Shown piece after piece: positions 34,624 to 42,207 of a stretch of DNA of 64,000 nucleotides. The stretch covers positions 62,001 through 126,000 of the forward strand of contig FPJT01000011.1 of the NCBI GenBank assembly GCA_900119535.1, written 5' to 3'. The number at the start of each line of letters is the position of its first letter. Within the stretch, counting starts at the first letter, position 1. Source of the stretch: Ruminococcus sp. XPD3002. GTDB taxonomy: Bacteria > Bacillota > Clostridia > Oscillospirales > Ruminococcaceae. The notes beneath the pieces were generated by a model, which ran no database searches, had not been told where the DNA came from, and saw nothing but the letters and a program-made list of their open reading frames with translations. A program made the translations under genes and the position numbers.

Positions 34624-35451
34624 GTGGATCAGAAAACACTTGATCTTATCAATAAATTCACACGCCGTCCCTTTACCGAGGAGGAACTGTTCGTGTTCTC
34701 TGTAGTCCTCTGCGATAACGATATAGACCGTGACAACGAACGCTTTTCCGACGATGCGCTTGTTTCGCTCAAGGACCTCTTCATCGGCAAAACAGGCATA
34801 TTCGACCACGATTCTGCCGCTTCTAACCAGAATGCACGTATCTTCCGCACGGAAGTTGTTACCGATGAGGAACGTTCCACAAAGTACGGCAAGCCATATA
34901 AGTACCTTAAGGCTATGGCTTATATGGTCAGGACGGATGAGAATTCCGCCCTTATCGCCGAGATAGACGGCGGCATCAAAAAGGAGGTAAGCATCTCATG
35001 CTCGGCGGCAGGACGTATCTGCTCGGTGTGCGGCTGCGACAAGAATGTTTCCCAGTGCAGTCACGTTAAAGGAAAGAGCTATAACGGTCAGCTCTGCCAT
35101 ACCGTACTTACCGACATAACGGATGCATACGAGTGGAGCTTCGTAGCTGTACCTGCACAGGTCAATGCAGGCGTAACAAAGCGCTGTACCTCCGGGGAGC
35201 ATCGCTCTGCACCCGTTGAGCAGGAAAGCAGCAATGACCGTCAGCTCAGAAGCGATATCCGCCGTCTTGCCTACTTCACAGGCGGACTTGCGGCAGCTGA
35301 AGCTGCGGATATAATTACCGAGGGTATGGAGACCGAACGTCTTGTGTCCCTTAAATCCGCATACGAAAGCGCTCCCAGAAGAAAGGGCATAACCGTTCAA
35401 CTCATGCCGCAGACCGAAGAATCGGACGATAACTGCTTCACCGTCAGATAG
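34624..35451 (+). CDS. Capsid maturation protease-like protein with Cys/His knuckle
   Basis: 275 residues, GTG start with AAAGGAGTG upstream. The first 150 residues resemble phage prohead proteases: LCDNDIDRDNERFSDDAL, GIFDHD (candidate catalytic His62), and KKEVSISCSA (candidate Ser123), ending DAYEWSFVAVPAQVNAG. A Cys-rich insert CSVCGCDKNVSQCSHVKG plus a later QLCHT could bind zinc. The C-terminal part is helical. It lies downstream of the capsid gene, whereas in many phages the protease precedes it. A small hairpin (GGGGACGTCC/GGGACGTTCCC, around 34577-34600) separates the two. Confidence 0.7.
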   Translation: MDQKTLDLINKFTRRPFTEEELFVFSVVLCDNDIDRDNERFSDDALVSLKDLFIGKTGIFDHDSAASNQNARIFRTEVVTDEERSTKYGKPYKYLKAMAYMVRTDENSALIAEIDGGIKKEVSISCSAAGRICSVCGCDKNVSQCSHVKGKSYNGQLCHTVLTDITDAYEWSFVAVPAQVNAGVTKRCTSGEHRSAPVEQESSNDRQLRSDIRRLAYFTGGLAAAEAADIITEGMETERLVSLKSAYESAPRRKGITVQLMPQTEESDDNCFTVR

Positions 35452-35459
35452 GAGGGAAT

Positions 35460-35825
35460 ATGAACTTAGAATCCGTAAAATCACTGTTTCAGCTTTTCTC
35501 GGGTGAGGAGCCCAACGAGAAATATGCTCCCGTTATCACCCTTGCCATGACCGAGGTGACACGTCTTCTGCGTCCCGATGCGGACGCATCGGATGTGCGC
35601 CTTGACTTCCTTGCGGCTGCCTTCGCAAATTACCGTGTAAGGACTATCCTCTGTTCGGCGCAGTCCGACAAGGTGACTTACGCAGGAAAAATGGTGACTC
35701 CCGAGAACGATTCTTCCCTTGCCTATGCGGAAAAGCTCCTTCGGGACCACTGCGAGCTCTGCTCGGACCTTATTTACCCTTACTCATTCATTTTCATCGG
35801 CGTTTCGGGAGGTGAAAGACTATGA
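35460..35825 (+). CDS. Head-tail connector-like protein
   Basis: 121 residues. Helical, with NEKYAPVITLAMTEVTRLLRPDADASDVRLDFLAAAFANYRVRTI and SLAYAEKLLRDHCELCSDLI, a size and composition like gp6-type head-completion proteins that sit under the portal. Assignment rests mainly on position directly after head genes. AGGAGG precedes the ATG. It overlaps the next gene by four bases. Confidence 0.6.
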   Translation: MNLESVKSLFQLFSGEEPNEKYAPVITLAMTEVTRLLRPDADASDVRLDFLAAAFANYRVRTILCSAQSDKVTYAGKMVTPENDSSLAYAEKLLRDHCELCSDLIYPYSFIFIGVSGGERL

Positions 35826-36232
35826 TAAGAAACATCATCGAAAGTCTCGTGACAGAGCTTAGAAACAGCGGCGTCACCGAGATATACAGTGCATTTGATG
35901 CCATACCCGTAAGCCGAAAGAGCAGCGGTTTCTTCACTGTTGCGGATATAGGCGGTTTCGAGTGCGGCAGACCTATCTATTCGCAGTACACCGTGTTTAT
36001 GCCATTCAAGTCCGAGGTGCTGCTTTCCGTTACAGCTCCCGAGGACAGCCGTCTGGACAGGCTGTATTCCTACTTCGGCAGCGATATAGAACCTGTTCTG
36101 CTCAGTCTCTCCGACCTGGACTGCCGCCTCAGCAAGGTCACTGTAAAGCACGATTCAAATATCCGCCGACTTGTGCTTACGGCTTCTTTTTCCGTCTGCG
36201 GAGTTGAACGTATAGAAAGGAGCGGCGAATGA
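35822..36232 (+). CDS. Phage head-tail or tail-terminator-like protein
   Basis: 136 residues, mixed alpha/beta, no membrane segment. The start overlaps the previous stop (ATGA) and its own end overlaps the next start, so this is a tightly coupled late-gene string. Length and place match small neck or tail-terminator proteins, for example XkdJ-like ones, but no diagnostic motif is visible. Function inferred from synteny only. Confidence 0.5.
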   Translation: MIRNIIESLVTELRNSGVTEIYSAFDAIPVSRKSSGFFTVADIGGFECGRPIYSQYTVFMPFKSEVLLSVTAPEDSRLDRLYSYFGSDIEPVLLSLSDLDCRLSKVTVKHDSNIRRLVLTASFSVCGVERIERSGE

Positions 36233-36621
36233 AAGATACACCTTTCAATGTCCGTGAGGCAGTGCCCGTAACTCTCGGCAGCCTGACACTCTACTGTGAG
36301 GAATTCCGTGTTACCGACTCGACAGCGTGGTTCGAGCAGCCTACGGTAAGCGGCGACACCGCCATAACGAACTGCTGCCGCCATGCCAAAAAGATTACCC
36401 TTACGGGCAGAGTCACAGAGGAGGATACACCTCTCGGGTTCATCATTGCAGCGGACTCTGCGGCAGGTGCTTCAAATGTCTACTCCTTTACCTACAGGGG
36501 AGCGGTTTTCAGCGGCTGCAGGGTGGCTTCATTCACCGCAGAGGATAAGGGCGGACCTTTCTTTTATGTGTCCGTGACGCTCATTTCCTCCGAACCCGTT
36601 ACCGCTGCGGAGGTGGTATGA
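36229..36621 (+). CDS. Small phage tail-associated protein, unidentified
   Basis: 130 residues, beta-rich: VPVTLGSLTLYCEEFRVTDS, KKITLTGRVTEEDTPLGFIIAADSA, VYSFTYRGAVFSGCRVASFTAEDKGGPFFYVSVTLIS. The strand pattern fits a tail-tube or baseplate small protein. The start overlaps the previous gene by four bases, and one base separates it from the next gene. I cannot assign a specific component. Confidence 0.5.
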   Translation: MKDTPFNVREAVPVTLGSLTLYCEEFRVTDSTAWFEQPTVSGDTAITNCCRHAKKITLTGRVTEEDTPLGFIIAADSAAGASNVYSFTYRGAVFSGCRVASFTAEDKGGPFFYVSVTLISSEPVTAAEVV

Positions 36622-36622
36622 T

Positions 36623-37549
36623 ATGCAGGCACAGCTTGTTTTCCGCAATGAACAGGGCATCGATATCACGGAAAGCTGCATACTCGCTTTCACCTTCCGA
36701 AAGGATGCCTATACGCCTTATACGTCCCTTACGGCACGATTTATCGCACATGATACCGTACCCTCACAGGTAACGGAGGTTCGGTTCATCTTAGGCGGAC
36801 ATCTTATACATCACGGTACTGTGGACAGCCTTACGGTTGAGGAGACGGGAGGAGTCAGAACGGGAGTTCTCAGCTCACAAAGCTTCACTGCTATGCTTGC
36901 ACAGAATCAGCTCGAACCGGGACTGTATACCAATATCTCCATTGACAGTCTTATGGATAACATGCTGCCCATCCCTTATGTCACCCATGAAGCAAGCTCC
37001 GACAGCAGCGGTTATATCTACGTGAAAAAGGGCTCAACACTCTGGGACGGCATCGTTAATCTGTGCTACAAGAAAAGCGGCAGATTCCCCTATATCCACG
37101 GTACAAACTGCGTGATGTTCAGTCCGCTCGCACAGCCTGCGGACTTCTCCTACGGAAGCGGCGATATGCTTTCTGTGGGAAGCGCTCTTGCGGAGAAACG
37201 TCTTGTGAGCGACTTCCATATGGCTGACATAGACGAGCAGTACGGCAGCTACGACCTGAACGATCCCGATGTTACCGCAAGGAACATAGTTCGTCACCGC
37301 TGGTTCGACCTTGATATGCAGTTTCTGTACGATCCGCAGAAGGCTCTGACCTACCGAAGCAGCTTCGCTTCAAGAGCGTGGCGCAGACATTTCTGTACGT
37401 ATAACGGTTACAACGGCGAGGATATCGGCGATAATGTGACCTTTGACAGCATCGTGCAGAAGCCTGTGGGTTCCGTAGCCATAACGGGCGGACGAAACGG
37501 TATAATCACCGAAATATCGGTATTCAACGACAAATTTTACCCTGTTTGA
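36623..37549 (+). CDS. Phage tail hub-like protein (late control gpD/XkdQ-like)
   Basis: 308 residues. MQAQLVFRNEQGIDITESCILAFTFRKDAYTPYTSLTARFIA and VRFILGGHLIHHGTVDSLTVEETGG resemble the N-terminal barrel of hub proteins (gpD, XkdQ). SGYIYVKKGSTLWDGIVNLCYKKSGRFPYIHG looks like the peptidoglycan- or LysM-proximal middle region, and the end GDNVTFDSIVQKPVGSVAITGGRNGIITEISVFNDKFYPV is the usual hub C-terminus. It is the last gene of the module; no tape measure, fibre, holin or lysin follows. Confidence 0.65.
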   Translation: MQAQLVFRNEQGIDITESCILAFTFRKDAYTPYTSLTARFIAHDTVPSQVTEVRFILGGHLIHHGTVDSLTVEETGGVRTGVLSSQSFTAMLAQNQLEPGLYTNISIDSLMDNMLPIPYVTHEASSDSSGYIYVKKGSTLWDGIVNLCYKKSGRFPYIHGTNCVMFSPLAQPADFSYGSGDMLSVGSALAEKRLVSDFHMADIDEQYGSYDLNDPDVTARNIVRHRWFDLDMQFLYDPQKALTYRSSFASRAWRRHFCTYNGYNGEDIGDNVTFDSIVQKPVGSVAITGGRNGIITEISVFNDKFYPV

Positions 37550-37784
37550 GCCGGTGCGTGGACTTTCAATCACAGACATTTCTGTTTATGCTGAATTATA
37601 TAGTATAATTAATTTCTTTGATATGTACAGATGTAACAATGATATATAACTAAATACACGAAATTTTTATACATAAGTCAAAGTTAACTATATGCAACAA
37701 ACGAAAAATATTTCTTGTAACGTGTTATAATTAATAACAGAGATGTCGACAACTCAGAAAATACTATAAAGGATAATGATCAAA
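37550..37784. promoter_or_regulatory. Gap before the dockerin gene with a -10 box
   Basis: AT-rich. TATAAT at 37726-37731 is a good -10, but the -35 position is poor. AAAGGA at 37768-37773 is the ribosome site. No hairpin or ORF of note. Confidence 0.4.
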
Positions 37785-38615
37785 ATGAACAAGAATTTTA
37801 AAAAAATCGCAGCATCTATCGCAGCAGCAGCTCTCTGCGCTGTTTCAGCAATGTCAACAACTCTCAATGTAAATGCAGCAGAATCCAACAAGCATTCAAC
37901 ATTCAGAACTTATTTCTATTATGACGCAGCTAATGACACAAGCAATGCGCTTGATTCACTCGAAATCTGCTTCTATACATACCATTACTGCCCTGTAAAG
38001 GGACCAGGTATCGTTGGACCTGTCCGCACATATGGCTGCCTCAATAACTTTAGCTGGGCTAAGCCTTACGGAAGCGGTACACAGTACGGTGAACTCGGCA
38101 TTATGACTACAAGAAGAACCAATAAAACTAAGCAGAGCGGTATGATCTGCCAGATAGTAACAGAGGCTAAGGATAATAAGGAACATGACCTCGCTTGGGC
38201 TATTGGCAATGAATACAATGAGAACAGCGGATCTTCAATTGAATATTCTTACAGAATACGCAATGCTAATAATCAGCTTATGAGTGTATCTGAGTATTCT
38301 CAGTACGAGTCTAAGGCTTACGAGGACGCTGACAAGGATGTTCTCAAGAGTGATCTGTGCGTAAAGGCAATGACTGTACGCATCGGTGACATCAATCTTG
38401 ACGGCGTAGTAAATTCAGCTGACCGTCAGTGGATCTACAGATACGTATACCAGGGAATTGCTCTTCCAACTGTTCACAAGAGCCTTGGCGGAAAGATGCA
38501 GTCCTACTATGCTGCTGATATTAACGGCGACGGACAGGTTAACGGTACAGACTACAGTCTGATCACTAACTACCTTAATGGCTATCAGAGACTTGTTGAC
38601 TGCCAGTTTACATAA
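37785..38615 (+). CDS. Secreted protein with C-terminal type I dockerin
   Basis: About 276 residues. The signal peptide (MNKNFKKIAASIAAAALCAVSAMSTTLNVNA) is followed by a roughly 165-residue domain of unknown family rich in Tyr and Asn, then a complete dockerin with two calcium loops, GDINLDGVVNSADRQWIYRYV and ADINGDGQVNGTDYSLITNYLNGY. Dockerins plug enzymes into cohesins of a cellulosome, so the protein is expected to be part of an extracellular complex. No glycosidase motif is visible. An ATG three codons upstream (37776) is possible but lies too close to AAAGGA. Confidence 0.88.
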   Translation: MNKNFKKIAASIAAAALCAVSAMSTTLNVNAAESNKHSTFRTYFYYDAANDTSNALDSLEICFYTYHYCPVKGPGIVGPVRTYGCLNNFSWAKPYGSGTQYGELGIMTTRRTNKTKQSGMICQIVTEAKDNKEHDLAWAIGNEYNENSGSSIEYSYRIRNANNQLMSVSEYSQYESKAYEDADKDVLKSDLCVKAMTVRIGDINLDGVVNSADRQWIYRYVYQGIALPTVHKSLGGKMQSYYAADINGDGQVNGTDYSLITNYLNGYQRLVDCQFT

Positions 38616-38637
38616 TAATAAATTTTTTGTACATACG

Positions 38638-38670
38638 AAAGGGCTCCCGTTCATCGGGAGCCTTTATTAT
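38638..38670 (+). terminator. Rho-independent terminator after the dockerin gene
   Basis: AAAGGGCTCCCG / CGGGAGCCTTT stem with a TTCAT loop, then TATTATT. Confidence 0.8.
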
Positions 38671-38811
38671 TTACAACTGTATGCGTTAGAAAGTTCACGG
38701 AACAACTGAGATACAGCTGAACTGCACGCTTTTTACACGTAAACACCGTTATTCTGCACATAATTCCGCAGAAAGCGATCCTCTTTTTCTACCCGAATTT
38801 CTCGAAATCAA

Positions 38812-38862
38812 ACACGAGAACACGAGAGAAAACGAGAAAACAAGAGAGAAATCATGAGAAAA
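38812..38862 (+). repeat. Degenerate CGAGAA short-unit repeat
   Basis: ACGAGAA-type units occur about five times (ACGAGAA, ACGAGAGAA, ACGAGAA, AAGAGAGAA, ATGAGAA) just upstream of the rplM promoter. Purine-rich strand; purpose unknown. Confidence 0.5.
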
Positions 38863-38896
38863 TACGATATACTTTGAAAAAAATCCGAAAAACCTA

Positions 38897-38925
38897 TTGA
38901 CAAATCCCTCCTTTTCGTTTATAAT
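38897..38925 (+). promoter_or_regulatory. Perfect consensus promoter for rplM-rpsI
   Basis: TTGACA (38897-38902), 17-bp spacer, TATAAT (38920-38925). This is the strongest rightward promoter seen, as expected for ribosomal protein genes. Confidence 0.9.
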
Positions 38926-38929
38926 AATT

Positions 38930-38992
38930 CTTGCACTGTCGGGAATTCGGAAAACTCCGTACCTGACGAAAATAATTCTAACGGAGGAAATT
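38930..38992 (+). promoter_or_regulatory. Possible L13-type ribosomal leader
   Basis: The short 5' leader has nested complementarity: GTCGGG with CCTGAC outside and CGGA with TCCG inside, ahead of ACGGAGG. L13 leaders are known autoregulatory structures in Firmicutes. Identity here is inferred from place and pairing, not from a checked consensus. Confidence 0.45.
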
Positions 38993-38995
38993 ATT

Positions 38996-39424
38996 ATGTC
39001 AACTACACTGGCTAAACCCGCTGAAGTAAGCCGCACATGGTATATCCTTGACGCTGCAGGTCAGCCTCTCGGCCGCGTTGCAGCTAAGGCAGCTCACATT
39101 CTCAGAGGTAAGCATAAGCCCACCTACACTCCTAACGTAGACTGCGGCGATCATGTTATCGTTATCAACTGCGCTCAGGCTATTCTCACAGGCAGAAAGC
39201 TCGAGCAGAAGAAGTACTACTGGCACACAGGCTGGATCGGCGGTCTCAAGTCCATTTCTTACAAGGACATGATGGCTGATCAGGCTGACAGAGCTATGGC
39301 TATCGCTATCAACGGTATGCTCCCTAACAACAGCCTCGGCAGAGCTCAGCTCAAGAGACTCAGAACTTATAAGGACGCTAACCATAAGCAGGAAGCTCAG
39401 AAGCCTGTTGCTTACGAGTATTAA
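38996..39424 (+). CDS. rplM: 50S ribosomal protein L13
   Basis: 142 residues. Family signatures: RTWYILDAAGQPLGRVAAKAAHILRGKHKPTYTPNVDCGDHVIVINCAQAILTGRKLEQKKYYWHTGWIGG and AINGMLPNNSLGRAQLKRLRTYKD. The ATG at 38996 follows ACGGAGG and matches the family's N-terminus; a longer in-frame reading upstream would begin at the promoter -35 and is rejected. Paired with rpsI as in most bacteria. Confidence 0.98.
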   Translation: MSTTLAKPAEVSRTWYILDAAGQPLGRVAAKAAHILRGKHKPTYTPNVDCGDHVIVINCAQAILTGRKLEQKKYYWHTGWIGGLKSISYKDMMADQADRAMAIAINGMLPNNSLGRAQLKRLRTYKDANHKQEAQKPVAYEY

Positions 39425-39442
39425 TAAAGGAGGGCTTTTCAA

Positions 39443-39844
39443 ATGTACGAATCAAAGGTTAAATACTACTACGGAACAGGTAGAAGAAAGCACTCCGTTG
39501 CAAGAGTTAGAATCTACCCAGGTTCAGGCAATGTTACTATAAACGGCAGAGGTATCGATGACTATTTCGGTCTCGAGACTCTTAAGCTCATCGTTCGTCA
39601 GCCTCTCGCTCTTACAGACAACCTCGATAAGTTCGATATCGTTTGTACTGTTGCTGGCGGCGGCGTTACAGGTCAGGCTGGCGCTATCAGACACGGTCTT
39701 TCACGTGCTCTCCTCGAGTTCGATGCTGAGCTCCGTCCAACCCTCAAGAAGGCTGGATTCCTCACTCGTGACCCACGTATGAAGGAGAGAAAGAAGTACG
39801 GTCTCAAGGCTGCTCGTCGTGCTCCTCAGTTCTCAAAGAGATAA
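39443..39844 (+). CDS. rpsI: 30S ribosomal protein S9
   Basis: 133 residues. [63 protein letters not shown] and the basic end [25 protein letters not shown] are diagnostic of S9, whose tail reaches the P-site tRNA. AAAGGAGG precedes the ATG, 18 bp after rplM. Two terminators follow. Confidence 0.98.
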   Translation: MYESKVKYYYGTGRRKHSVARVRIYPGSGNVTINGRGIDDYFGLETLKLIVRQPLALTDNLDKFDIVCTVAGGGVTGQAGAIRHGLSRALLEFDAELRPTLKKAGFLTRDPRMKERKKYGLKAARRAPQFSKR

Positions 39845-39862
39845 GTTTATTATCGATTATCA

Positions 39863-39939
39863 AAGTACCTTTGCTATGCAGAGGTACTTTTTTATAGCTA
39901 AAGGCCTCTCAGTTCATTGCTGGGAGGTTTGTTTTTTAT
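39863..39939 (+). terminator. Two consecutive terminators after rpsI
   Basis: AAAGTACCTTTGC / GCAGAGGTACTTTTTTA (39862-39893), then AAGGCCTCTCAGTTC... / GCTGGGAGGTTTGTTTTTT (39901-39938). Both have T-runs. Confidence 0.85.
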
Positions 39940-40102
39940 AATAAGGACTATTATTTCGTCAGCAGGATAATTGCCAAAATTGTTATGGTGAAGTTTATGC
40001 ATAATGGTTACATATAGACCTGATGGTTGTAATATACCTTTTGTTATATTTTTGATACTACTATCAATTAGTTAGCTAAATAAAACGCAAGGAAATATTG
40101 AT

Positions 40103-40249
40103 GTGAAAATTCTGGAGAAAATGCGGATATACCTGGGTTACACTCTGTTTGAGATCTGCGGCTTAAAGAGGATAAACGGGACTGTTCAATGTGATGAAAA
40201 GGTGAAACAAAAAATTACGGATTGGATAAAAATAAGTTCATTATACTAA
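40103..40249 (+). CDS. Candidate 48-residue ORF upstream of the SipW/TasA-like locus
   Basis: GTG start with CAAGGAAA at good spacing, stop TAA at 40247. Product: MKILEKMRIYLGYTLFEICG, then LKRINGTVQCDEKVKQKITDWIKISSLY; partly hydrophobic, basic, one Cys pair. It sits alone in the 580-bp gap before the first signal peptidase. No family recognised, and it could be chance, but the start context is good. Confidence 0.35.
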   Translation: MKILEKMRIYLGYTLFEICGLKRINGTVQCDEKVKQKITDWIKISSLY

Positions 40250-40428
40250 TGATTAATCTTTTTTATCACTATTTGACATTTTGCATATATAAAGTTTGTG
40301 TAAAATGAGAAGTGAAATTTTCATTAAAAAATGGTATAATAATAAAAAAATATATCATGTATTTTCAGCCGATGATACAGCAGCGTAAAAACTGTAAGGT
40401 ATGATTCAAAGGAGAGTGAATTTCCCCA
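40250..40428 (+). promoter_or_regulatory. Upstream region of the SipW/TasA-like locus
   Basis: AT-rich. Candidate elements are TTGACA at 40273-40278 and TATAAT at 40335-40340, but neither has a well-spaced partner, so a weak or activator-dependent promoter is possible. AAAGGAGAG at about 40410 is the ribosome site. No riboswitch pattern recognised. Confidence 0.35.
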
Positions 40429-41076
40429 ATGGCTCAGAGGAAAGAAAAAGATTCTTCTGTATCTCATAAAGTACTTACGTTGATCGGCGCTTTGATATGT
40501 ATAATACTTATACCGATACTGGTTATCAATATTACTCTTATCGTCAAAAGCTATACCAATAAGGACGAGGTCCCGAAGCTTGGCGGATATTGTCCGCTGA
40601 TAGTTCTCACCAAGTCCATGGAACCTGAAATAAACGGCGGCGATCTTATAATCGTCAGGCAGATTGACGGTGGAGACGTTAAAACAGGTGATATAATCGC
40701 TTTCTTTGATCCCGACGGAAACGGCAGCAGCATACTGACACACCGTGTTACAGCCGTAGAGACCGAGAACGGAGTTCTCTCCTTCAGGACCAAGGGTGAC
40801 GCGAATAACACAGAGGATAAAAAAGCAGTCTCTGAGGATAAACTCGTAGGTATATATAAAATACGTATCCCAGGCGCAGGCAATGCGGCTATGTTCATGC
40901 AGACAACGGCAGGACTCATAGTCTGTGTCATAATCCCGCTTATACTTCTTGTGGGATTTGACCTTATACGCCGCAGGAAACATGAACAGCAGAATCAACA
41001 GGATACAGCTGCACTCCTTAAAGAGCTCGAGGAGCTGAGGGCGCAGAAAAAAGACAAAACCGACGGAACAGAATAA
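40429..41076 (+). CDS. SipW-type signal peptidase I, first of two
   Basis: 215 residues. Cleaves signal peptides of exported proteins. A membrane helix (about 15-40) precedes the catalytic Ser63 in VLTKSMEPEI. The usual bacterial Lys is replaced by His105 in ILTHRVTAV, the Ser-His arrangement of ER-type peptidases and Bacillus SipW. FRTKGDANNTEDKKAV is the conserved downstream box. A second helix (about 155-178) and a charged coiled tail end the protein. SipW enzymes process TasA-like fibre proteins, and one such gene follows at once. First gene of the locus. Confidence 0.92.
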   Translation: MAQRKEKDSSVSHKVLTLIGALICIILIPILVINITLIVKSYTNKDEVPKLGGYCPLIVLTKSMEPEINGGDLIIVRQIDGGDVKTGDIIAFFDPDGNGSSILTHRVTAVETENGVLSFRTKGDANNTEDKKAVSEDKLVGIYKIRIPGAGNAAMFMQTTAGLIVCVIIPLILLVGFDLIRRRKHEQQNQQDTAALLKELEELRAQKKDKTDGTE

Positions 41077-41179
41077 ACAAGAAAACTGTTCACGGTCCAT
41101 ACGTTATCCACCATAAGCTATTCCGAGAGGGAGAATAGAAAACATTTAAACCGAAAACCATATGAAAGGGGTATGAATT

Positions 41180-42022
41180 ATGAGAAAAAACAAGGCAATG
41201 AGAGCAGCAGGTGGAATGCTTATAGCTACATTATTATCCACCAGCATAGTAAGCGGAACATATGCAAAGTATGTTACAGAAGACAGCGGCTCTGATACAG
41301 CACGTGTTGCAAAGTTCGGAGTAGTTGTTACCGCAGACGGAGACCTTTTCTCCGATACATACAAGACTACTGCAAATACACCTGGTGTAAGCGCTGATAA
41401 CAAGGCTGATGCAGCATCACTTTCTGTTGTTTCTGCAGCATATGCAAGCGGCAACGGCGTTGACGGTACAGACCATGTTGTAGCACCCGGAACAAAGAAT
41501 ACAGACGGTCTTACATTTACAGTTACAGGCACACCTGAAGTCGCTGTAAAGCTCGCATTCGACGTTAAGGATGATGCAGGCGCTGCTTTTGACCAGACCG
41601 CTAAGGATATCTACCTTAAGGCAAAGACAGGCCTTCCTGATATGACAACAGGAAATTCGACTGATACATTCGATAACGCTGCTGACTATTATCCTGTACA
41701 GTATACTCTTACTTCAACAGGTACAGCAGGTATCAGCAAGACAGGTACACTCAAGGAAGTTACAGACTACCTCAACGGTCTGACAACTCTTACATATCCT
41801 GCAAATACAGATCTCTCAGCTGCTATCGGTACACTTAAGCTCACATGGGAGTGGGAGTACGGTGCAGCAGCAACAGATACAGGTCACGACAAGCAGGATA
41901 CTCTCCTGGGTGACCTTGCAGCAGGTACTACACTTACACCTGCGGCAACCCTTACAGCAGGTACAGACTATAACCTCAATACAGGCGTTAAGATCACTCT
42001 CAGCGTAACTCAGGTCGACTGA
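41180..42022 (+). CDS. Major TasA/camelysin-like fibre subunit
   Basis: 280 residues. The SipW-dependent signal pattern is clear: basic start, hydrophobic stretch, then GTYAKYVTEDSGSDTARVAKFGVVV. The body is a beta-rich, Thr/Ala/Asp-rich domain with TDHVVAPGTKNTDGLTFTVTGTPEVAVKLAFDV and LKLTWEWEYG, like the TasA/CalY fold that polymerises into extracellular fibres in Bacillus. It has no wall anchor. Third positions and codons look optimised for high expression. GAAAGGGG precedes the ATG. Polymerisation is inference from the family. Confidence 0.85.
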   Translation: MRKNKAMRAAGGMLIATLLSTSIVSGTYAKYVTEDSGSDTARVAKFGVVVTADGDLFSDTYKTTANTPGVSADNKADAASLSVVSAAYASGNGVDGTDHVVAPGTKNTDGLTFTVTGTPEVAVKLAFDVKDDAGAAFDQTAKDIYLKAKTGLPDMTTGNSTDTFDNAADYYPVQYTLTSTGTAGISKTGTLKEVTDYLNGLTTLTYPANTDLSAAIGTLKLTWEWEYGAAATDTGHDKQDTLLGDLAAGTTLTPAATLTAGTDYNLNTGVKITLSVTQVD

Positions 42023-42110
42023 TAACAGGTTTACAGTCCATAAAAAAATGAATAATTAATGTGGGGCGGTACGGTCTTCGCTTAGCGGAGACTGTACTCA
42101 GCCTACATGT

Positions 42111-42157
42111 TTGCGGCAGCCCGATCCGACATTGTTGTCTTCGTCGGACTGCCGCAA
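42111..42157 (+). promoter_or_regulatory. Intercistronic hairpin after the major subunit gene
   Basis: TTGCGGCAG (42111-42119) pairs with CTGCCGCAA (42149-42157), and inside it TCCGAC pairs with GTCGGA. There is no T-run. It could stabilise the upstream message or reduce read-through, giving more major subunit than base and tip; inference. Confidence 0.6.
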
Positions 42158-42207
42158 GTGCGATATATACATTCTTTCCGCATTGCGGAGCAGAGGAGGG
42201 GAGACAT

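Noticed and set aside
40079..40400. c-di-GMP riboswitch ahead of the SipW/TasA-like locus
   Set aside because: ACGCAAGG and GGGTTAC fragments recall the GEMM core, but order and spacing do not fit, and a reading frame explains part of the stretch.
40324..41100. 258-residue leftward ORF opposite the first signal peptidase
   Set aside because: Antisense shadow of a clear SipW-type gene; composition is odd and it has no ribosome site.
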